Part shown: positions 59,401 to 64,000 of the stretch, one piece after another
Layout: every line of letters begins with the position of its first letter
Position numbering within the stretch: position 1 is the first letter of the stretch
NCBI RefSeq assembly: GCF_041260155.1
Contig: NC_091934.1
Span: 43,850,398 to 43,914,397, forward strand
Reading direction: 5' to 3'
DNA: 64,000 nt
Origin: Ptychodera flava
Taxonomy: Eukaryota > Hemichordata > Enteropneusta > Ptychoderidae
Notes under the pieces: generated by a model
Seen by the model: only the letters and a program-made list of their open reading frames with translations
Told to the model about the DNA's origin: nothing
Database searches by the model: none
Program-made: the position numbers and the translations under genes

Positions 59401-62177
59401 ATCATCCATGTACACACCAAATATCAAGATGAAATGTACAGCGGTTTTGGAGTTTTTGATGTTGACGGACAGACATACAGACATACAGACATACAGACAC
59501 ACAGACATACAGACATACATACATACAGACATTTCCCTAGCCTATAAGAATAGCTTCCATTGCCATATATACATATGGCTATGGGAGCTAATAAAAAACT
59601 ACACCAGGATATAGATCTACTTACAGCCAGCTTAGCTCTCTCTTCTTTTTCTGCTTTCCATGCTGCCCTCTTTTTCTTTCTTTAGCAATTTTTTCGGCCA
59701 GAGCTAGCTTTTGTCTTTCTTCATTTCTTTCAAAGTCTCTTGCAAGTTCCAGCATATTTTGTTTGTGTTCTGCTAGGATAAGTTCCAACTCAGCCTCAGA
59801 TAACTGCTGTTTTTTCACTTGTAGCTCTCTTTCAAACTCCGCGTTCCTCCTGGCTATCTCTGCCTCCATTTCCTTCTTTCTATTTTCATCAATACCTGCA
59901 TCATCCTGATAAGGAAATGTGATAATAATATTTTAGAATGAGTCAGAAAAACAGAAAGGTACTTTCAGGAATTTGATATTGCCAATGTGAGAATATGCAA
60001 AATATTTGAAATCATGGATAATTCAAGCCATCTCTCATTTCAGTAAAATAGCAAAGTTATTTTTGCATTTTTTTGTTGTGTACTGCATATATGTGAAAGC
60101 AGCTTTTTCAAAGTTCACATACTTCTCTGGAAATAGGTACATACTCTCTGAAGTAGGTAGAGTAATTGATTGATGTAGAAAGTTGATTGATTACTTATTG
60201 ACATAGGTCCTAAATTTGAAGTTTTGTCATGAATGTACTTCTACCATCAACACTGATGTTAAATCTTGATTGTACATAAACTTTATTAATTTTACATCAA
60301 TATCAAAACATATCATTAAAATATACCAAAATAAAACATGCAAAATGGGATGCCATTCATCGATGCATTTCATGACCTGCAGAAGTCCTTCTACTCCATT
60401 CAGAAGACATCAGTACATATTCCATACACCCTACATGTAGTTGTAACTATACTGTTACCAGCACGAAATGTAAATGGCATCTATTGATGTGGCAACCATT
60501 CTTTGCCAAGCATTGCTTGCAGGAGTACAATGACATACTCTGTAGCAAAGTCCAAACTTGTAGCAATTTTGGAAAGCATTATGCATGCTTCGATAAACAG
60601 AGCAACATAATGGCAAGATCATATGTAATAAGTATTCTACTAAGTATTAGAGTAGCAATTTAGCAGACATTATTTGTAGCAATGTAGCAGGTATTATTTG
60701 TAGCAATTTAGCAGGTATTATTTGTAGCAATGTAGCAGGTATTATTTGTAGCAATTTAGCAGGTATTATTTGTAGCATTGTAGCAGGTATTATTGTGACA
60801 ATTGGCAGGTATTACTTTAGGCAGGTATTATTTGTAGCAATGTAGCAGGTATTATTTGTAGCAATTTAGCAGGTATTATTTGTAGCAATGTAGCAGGTAT
60901 TATTTGTAGCAATATCACAAGTATCAATGTGTAGCAACACACAGAGACAAGAACAGATACATTGATGGGAATATGAAGCCGTGATTGGTTGCAGGAATCA
61001 TACTAACCTGAACCCAGGTATTCTGTATTACCTATTTTAATAGAGTTGTTAATAAGCAGTGGAGAAGAAAGAATACAGGACAGTTAGTGAAAATAGATAA
61101 AGATAATACAGAATGAATATCTGAAAGTTATTGTCCATTTTCAAGTTATGGTACTGAGATATTGCTGGTGCTTAAATGTGATTGATTTCAACAGAAGGCA
61201 GCTAGTTTATCTCGGAATCAGCTAGAGGGTACAGCATGGACTGTCCAATAACAAGTGTTGCAATATACTTTAAGGATTATACTGAATAACTGTAAAACGA
61301 TATACAGTACAAAATACTAGTTTTCAAATCCTGTAAAGAGTAATGGTAACTGGAACTTTAATTCCATTCATACAGAGCTTCTATTATGGTGTGATTGATA
61401 TCACAGCATCAGACAGTAATCTTTCACACCTGTTCTACTTCCATCAACTCTTTCTGGCGTTGTTCCGCAGCCATCCTGGTTTTCCGTAATTTCCTCTGTG
61501 TCATTTTCTCTTCCAATGATACTTTTTGTCTCTGCTTTTCCTTGGTCCTGTAAAATCAAATTCAATGACATTTTTTATAAAATATTAAACACTGATGAGA
61601 TTAAACGGGCAATTTATGTTCAGACAGAATTAAAGTTTGATGGAAAACAAAGAGTAGGAAAGCATGAGTCTTTCAAGCACACATAAAAAAGAATTGAGAT
61701 ACCATGTCCAAAATAAGCCCATCAGTGTTCAGATTAGTTCTGTTCACTATGTTTATTTATCACGTAACAGTTTCCACTCAACCATTTCACCCCCATTTTC
61801 ATTTGGGCAGACCCACACTTACCACTGAAAACAATGGGGTTGGACCAAACCAAGAGGGTGAAAGGGTAGAGTGGCATATTCCTGATAATGTCAAACAAAA
61901 AGTAAATTGTTTCCGTGGAATATATTCATTGGAAAAAACATACTTGCAAATGTGGACAATATACATAGATGCATAATTGTACAGAATAATGTCAATATTA
62001 TGCCAACTTAAATTTTTACTCTTCACAATCCCGCTTGGTTTTGGCACCAAGCTACCTGGTTTATGATTGGATGTTCCCTTACCTAATCATTTCCATGATT
62101 TCCACTTCTTGTTTGTGATTGGCTATCATCTGTTCATACTCTTCCTTTGATAACTGAGTCTTTTTGACTTGCAAGGC
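42988..62177 (-). CDS. KY/hillarin-like transglutaminase-domain protein with N-terminal coiled-coil repeats (5' end outside window)
   Basis: Minus-strand exons, 5' to 3': 62177-62083, 61547-61430, possible 61031-61008, 59905-59625, 52129-51954, 51393-51273, 50487-50200, 49648-49385, 48690-48400, 47304-47053, 46442-46239, 45406-45171 and 44404-42988. Phases agree throughout except in two frameshifted module exons. They encode about 1250 residues: seven ~85-97-residue charged helical modules (consensus [16 protein letters not shown]...ERQRxxLLEKLAxRKxKK), an acidic linker ([12 protein letters not shown]), a transglutaminase-like domain ([36 protein letters not shown]) and three C-terminal beta-sandwich-like repeats. 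KY in vertebrates and hillarin in invertebrates act at the cytoskeleton. The module array and domain order suggest a scaffold, not a soluble enzyme; that role is inferred. Confidence 0.85.
44915..45005 (-). repeat. 28-bp tandem repeat, three copies, in a KY-like intron
   Basis: The + strand unit is ATTCACAGAAATACCCATAC followed by TCTTGTTC, repeated without change twice and once with variation. Confidence 0.9.
45171..45406 (-). CDS. KY-like gene, start of transglutaminase-like domain
   Basis: The acceptor is TTGGCTTGTTGTAG and the donor GTATGT (phase 2). It encodes [20 protein letters not shown], then [14 protein letters not shown] and [20 protein letters not shown]. In active relatives the catalytic Cys sits a few residues before this YxxLF motif; here that spot reads KITW, with no Cys. 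Confidence 0.92.
45640..45975. repeat. degenerate ~31-bp minisatellite in a KY-like intron
   Basis: Phrases of the type GATTGGTACAGACAATGTAACA recur at about 45689, 45719, 45752, 45783, 45865, 45897, 45929 and 45959. Confidence 0.6.
46239..46442 (-). CDS. KY-like gene, acidic linker exon
   Basis: The acceptor is TTTTACCATCCAG and the donor GTATGC; 68 codons, phase 0 to 0. It begins [20 protein letters not shown] and ends [16 protein letters not shown]. The start is acidic with CK2-like serines and leads into the catalytic-type domain. Confidence 0.88.
47053..47304 (-). CDS. KY-like gene, coiled-coil module 7
   Basis: The acceptor is GTCTTCCCAG and the donor GTAAGT; 84 codons, phase 0 to 0. 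It starts [20 protein letters not shown] and contains [20 protein letters not shown]. It is homologous to the broken exon 49648-49385, which starts [11 protein letters not shown]. Confidence 0.9.
47579..47698. repeat. 60-bp direct duplication in a KY-like intron
   Basis: 'tagattgaaatacctaacac' and on is repeated at 47639 with a few changes. Both copies end 'atcatctcttcaat.ccc'. Confidence 0.9.
48092..48424 (-). repeat. nine 37-bp units that each contain a 5' splice site
   Basis: Units begin at 48092, 48129, 48166, 48203, 48240, 48277, 48314, 48351 and 48388 (period exactly 37). The last unit is the real 3' end and donor of the exon 48690-48400. On the minus strand each unit holds an AGCTAG-ATTG-CTAGCT inverted repeat followed by GCTTTG|GTAAGTG. 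Copies differ by only one or two bases. Confidence 0.97.
48400..48690 (-). CDS. KY-like gene, coiled-coil module 6
   Basis: The acceptor is TATGCTTTCACAG and the donor GTAAGT; 97 codons, phase 0. It begins [20 protein letters not shown] and contains [35 protein letters not shown] and ends [12 protein letters not shown]. Using a later donor copy in the 37-bp array would add VSAFES and then a stop. Confidence 0.93.
49385..49648 (-). pseudogene. KY-like gene, coiled-coil module 5, exon broken by two frameshifts
   Basis: The splice sites are intact (TTTTTACAG acceptor, GTGTGT donor) and the length is 264 nt. The frame opens [20 protein letters not shown], then meets TAG two codons on. Homology continues in another frame ([25 protein letters not shown]), then in a third ([20 protein letters not shown] and on to KKRGKKNQ). 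The two shifts compensate, so the exon ends in phase 0. Either the assembly has two indel errors, or the exon is decayed. Being symmetric, it could be skipped without harming the frame. Confidence 0.8.
50200..50487 (-). CDS. KY-like gene, coiled-coil module 4
   Basis: The acceptor is TGTGATTTCAG and the donor GTGAGT; 96 codons, phase 0. It begins [20 protein letters not shown] and contains [35 protein letters not shown] and ends [11 protein letters not shown], as module 6 does. Confidence 0.93.
51273..51393 (-). CDS. KY-like gene, coiled-coil module 3, second half
   Basis: The acceptor ends TTTTATAG and the donor is GTAAAT. It completes Arg, then [40 protein letters not shown]. Phase 2 in, phase 0 out. 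Confidence 0.9.
51954..52129 (-). CDS. KY-like gene, coiled-coil module 3, first half
   Basis: The acceptor is TTTGATCACACAG. It encodes [20 protein letters not shown] and [20 protein letters not shown], ending ELSEEEYQR at a GTAAAT donor (phase 2). An intron here splits a module that is a single exon elsewhere. Confidence 0.9.
52130..55747 (-). other. KY-like intron, part 1: no exon seen
   Basis: AT-rich intronic DNA. Two small points stand out: ATG 54219 in GAACATGGCCGACG opens a 32-codon + strand ORF downstream of a TATAAAT, and the POU-octamer repeat lies at 54890-55060. Neither is firm evidence of a gene. Confidence 0.5.
54890..55060. repeat. ~64-bp repeat carrying POU octamers
   Basis: Three diverged units share 'accaacactg.agtATGCAAAT' and 'tacatagtatcaa'. 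The octamer ATGCAAAT is exact at 54904, 54972 and 55032. Confidence 0.75.
57165..58275. repeat. ~150-bp minisatellite, about seven or eight units
   Basis: Each unit has 'cgacgtgcatatctatgaca', 'ttggtcaatgtccttgtacc', 'aataaaatcggttgaaacat' and 'aatggccgcctggcggccat'. 'gacgtgcat' or variants recur at about 57319, 57470, 57619, 57771, 57919, 58069 and 58220. Confidence 0.93.
58316..58354 (+). repeat. (ACGC)n microsatellite
   Basis: A tail of the inner element, just before 'ggacatgaccaaacctataa'. Confidence 0.9.
58940..59600 (+). repeat. interspersed tandem-unit element with (CAGACATA)n end
   Basis: Same family as 15480 and 38560: 'ttttttgaccaaaaatggga', 'gatgttgacggacagacata', then CAGACATACAGACA repeats (59468-59530) and the terminal 'tatggctatgggagctaata'. 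The KY-like exon ends only about 25 bp later at 59625. Confidence 0.75.
59625..59905 (-). CDS. KY-like gene, coiled-coil module 2, with a 1-nt deletion
   Basis: The acceptor is TTCCTTATCAG and the donor GTAAGT. It encodes [40 protein letters not shown] and [12 protein letters not shown]. The frame then slips in an A-rich stretch near 59690. The expected ending [19 protein letters not shown] is found one frame over and reaches the donor in phase 0. The exon is 281 nt, one short of a multiple of three. As assembled it would end ELSWL and stop. Confidence 0.85.
60653..60930. repeat. 24-bp minisatellite in a KY-like intron
   Basis: About eleven copies of GTAGCAATTTAGCAGGTATT plus ATTT, alternating between 'aattta' and 'aatgta' variants. 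Confidence 0.95.
61008..61031 (-). CDS. possible 24-nt microexon of the KY-like gene
   Basis: On the minus strand TTAAAATAG is followed by 24 nt and a GTTAGT donor. It would encode VIQNTWVQ in phase 0, fitting between the exons at 61430 and 59905. It is too short to judge coding quality. Confidence 0.3.
61430..61547 (-). CDS. KY-like gene, coiled-coil module 1, second half
   Basis: The acceptor is TTTGATTTTACAG and the donor GTGTGA. It completes Arg, then [39 protein letters not shown]. Phase 2 to 0. Confidence 0.88.
62083..62177 (-). CDS. KY-like gene, coiled-coil module 1, first half
   Basis: The acceptor is TGATGTTCCAG and the donor GTAAGG (phase 2). It encodes [31 protein letters not shown]. 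This is the most 5' firm exon in the window. It has no start codon, so the gene continues upstream. Confidence 0.88.
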
Positions 62178-62323
62178 CTGGAACATCAAAACATCAAAAT
62201 TGTTATTAGAATTTCACCAAATTTGAGAGTAAAGTGTTCTGTCTCACAAAGAAAACATGACAGGAATCTATAAATCAATTTTAATACTTTTAGAAAACCA
62301 GTTTAGTCAGCCTAAACTACTAC

Positions 62324-62454
<131 letters not shown>

Positions 62455-63597
62455 CTCCTGCTATCTGCTATTGTGAGATAGAAATTCCCAAATTCATGTG
62501 AGACACACTAGTGGGATTATATTAAGCCATTGTTTTTTATTCATAGATAATTAACAGTCTCCTTTGCTTTCTCATGTGTAATAGGAAAATATTGTACATC
62601 TACAATATTGTCACATAAGAACAGAAAAGATCTTTATACTACTATTTCAATGGGCTTATTTTTCTGCAATGACATGTTGTAGGCATTGCACTGCTGTATA
62701 AGTGTATCAACTCTGACTTCAATCAAATCAGTGGTTTTGATACTTTGAGAAGTTTACTACAATAATTTTGCAAATTAGAATTTCATTAGGCATTAACCAT
62801 TTGAGTGCTGTAATTTTTTCCGAACAAAATTTTAGTGCAACGTTTTACCAATTTTTATGAATTTTTCTGCAATTTTTTGATAATTTTGGACCAAATGGAC
62901 ATCACATTTTGTTGGCTAAAGCTTTCTATCAGATTTTAGACAGAAATCTGTAAAAAAATTGACATGTACCGGTATATGGTATATTTTATAAAGGCGACAA
63001 AGATTGACTTTGGTGCTCAAAGGATTAATAAGTCACACTATTCAAGAACCAATTAGTTCTTGCCATCACCTATAAGAAGTTACATTTGAATCATAATCCC
63101 AATCAGCTGATTTTTTTGCTGAAAACTGATTTGTCAAACACAAATAGGCAGAGACAGGCATGTGATATATACACTGTGGTATTGCTGTGGTTTAATAACT
63201 GAGTTCAGGGTTCAGATTAACATTTTCATATAGACAACTATCTGGAACATATTGGTAGTCCAAATAAAACAGGCAGTGGTTATCACAAAATAAATTTCCA
63301 AGTCATAATCTGCTGATATACACTCCTTTTAAAACTGGTTAAATTTAAAACATCACAGACTGATCAAATATTGGACGTATCCTTTCTCTTTGACTACATT
63401 CACAGTTAGGCTAACGTTATGCCTAACTGGCTTGACCTGAAACAAGAAGAACTTCAATTAATTACAGTGATTTGGGATGGATCCTCATCCCTAGTAATGT
63501 CAACAGTGATGATCTAAAAGGACTACAAATGCTTTTATTTTGCACTGGTTCAAAATGAAACCTGGCAGTTTTGGGGTTCAAACAGTATGCCGAGTAC

Positions 63598-63701
63598 CTG
63601 TGACCATGTTGATTAAGCCCACTTGATCCAGACAGAAATTCTGTTTGGACTGCGACAAAATCAGCTACTATCTGGGGTTGTGAGACTTTACGATTGGCGT
63701 C
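63598..63701 (-). CDS. possible further upstream exon of the KY-like gene
   Basis: On the minus strand an acceptor ending GAACACAG opens a frame reading DANRKVSQPQIVADFVAVQT, EFLSGSSGLNQHGH, then a GTACTC donor in phase 2. The other two frames are closed early. The next firm exon (62177) needs phase 0, so an intermediate exon would be required. No homology to the modules. Confidence 0.3.
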
Positions 63702-64000
63702 CTGTGTTCAAGATTGAGATACAATGTAACATTACCATGCACTGGTCCATGTACAAGTCTTGTTCAGACAACTTATTTGTCCTATCTATACCATAATCAA
63801 ATGAAGAAACTGGTGTCATTGAAACTTTGTAACTTACAGACTATCGTCTATAGACCAAATATGAATTTTCTTGTATATATTTCCACCTTATCTGTTACAG
63901 TGTCTTGTTAGGTTATATGAAAATCAGTGCAGCTGATTTCAATTTCCCCAGCCAAACTCTCTGCATGGGTCACACAAGTTTGCCTGATTCTATAGTAGTG

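Noticed and set aside
63415..63440. Exon starting GTCAAGCCAGTTAGG behind a TTGTTTCAG acceptor (minus strand)
   Set aside because: The frame in phase with 63598-63701 stops after nine codons. The other open frame has no good donor, and the site contains a GTTAGGCATAACGTTAGCC inverted repeat.

Overview
The window looks like metazoan nuclear DNA. It is AT-rich and intron-rich, with GT-AG splice sites, AATAAA poly(A) signals, long dinucleotide microsatellites, hairpin MITE-like elements, tRNA-derived SINE fragments and a TTAGGG interstitial telomeric tract. The two well-supported genes (a TNF-receptor-superfamily protein and a kyphoscoliosis-peptidase/hillarin-like protein) and the repeat style suggest a marine invertebrate. 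A non-vertebrate deuterostome such as a hemichordate or lancelet is my guess, but nothing in the sequence proves the taxon. Apparent ORFs that begin with GTG, TTG or CTG mean little here, so genes were rebuilt by matching splice sites, phases and reading frames by eye.

Layout. 1-4.6 kb: microsatellite and repeat debris with no gene I can support. 4.6-5.8 kb: a housekeeping-type promoter (ETS, NRF1 and YY1/TISU-like motifs) and a probable small two-exon gene encoding an acidic 85-residue protein. 8.4-9.8 kb: a tentative small membrane-protein gene ending at an AATAAA. 10.9-20.5 kb: G-tract hairpin elements, a ~65-bp minisatellite, telomeric repeats, SINE fragments, a possible E2F/CCAAT promoter and scattered candidate exons of an unidentified + strand gene, whose last exon (18502-18947) is the most convincing. 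23.96-30.61 kb: a complete-looking TNFR-superfamily gene on the + strand. Ten exons join in frame to 434 codons plus stop (extracellular cysteine-rich region, one transmembrane helix, a tail with a PxQxxD TRAF-type motif, no recognisable death domain). 30.6-42.5 kb: no supported gene, but a duplicated noncoding block, foldback elements and repeats. 42.5-64 kb (minus strand): the 3' part of a long KY/hillarin-like gene whose 5' end lies outside the window.

The KY-like gene encodes about seven coiled-coil modules of roughly 85-97 residues, mostly one per exon with phase 0 borders. They are followed by an acidic linker, a transglutaminase-like domain with conserved His and Asp but no catalytic Cys where I align it, and three beta-sandwich-like repeats. 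Two module exons carry frameshifts in this assembly.

The most unusual observation is that in both main genes a 5' splice site with its adjoining exon end has been copied as a tandem repeat: nine 37-bp units in the KY-like gene, and three units separated by (CT)n tracts in the TNFR gene. Each copy keeps an intact GT donor. Other notable items are a 141-bp near-perfect palindrome inside a TNFR intron, a foldback element with a target-site duplication at 36.2 kb, and a nested pair of minisatellite-bearing elements with matching termini at 55.7-58.9 kb.
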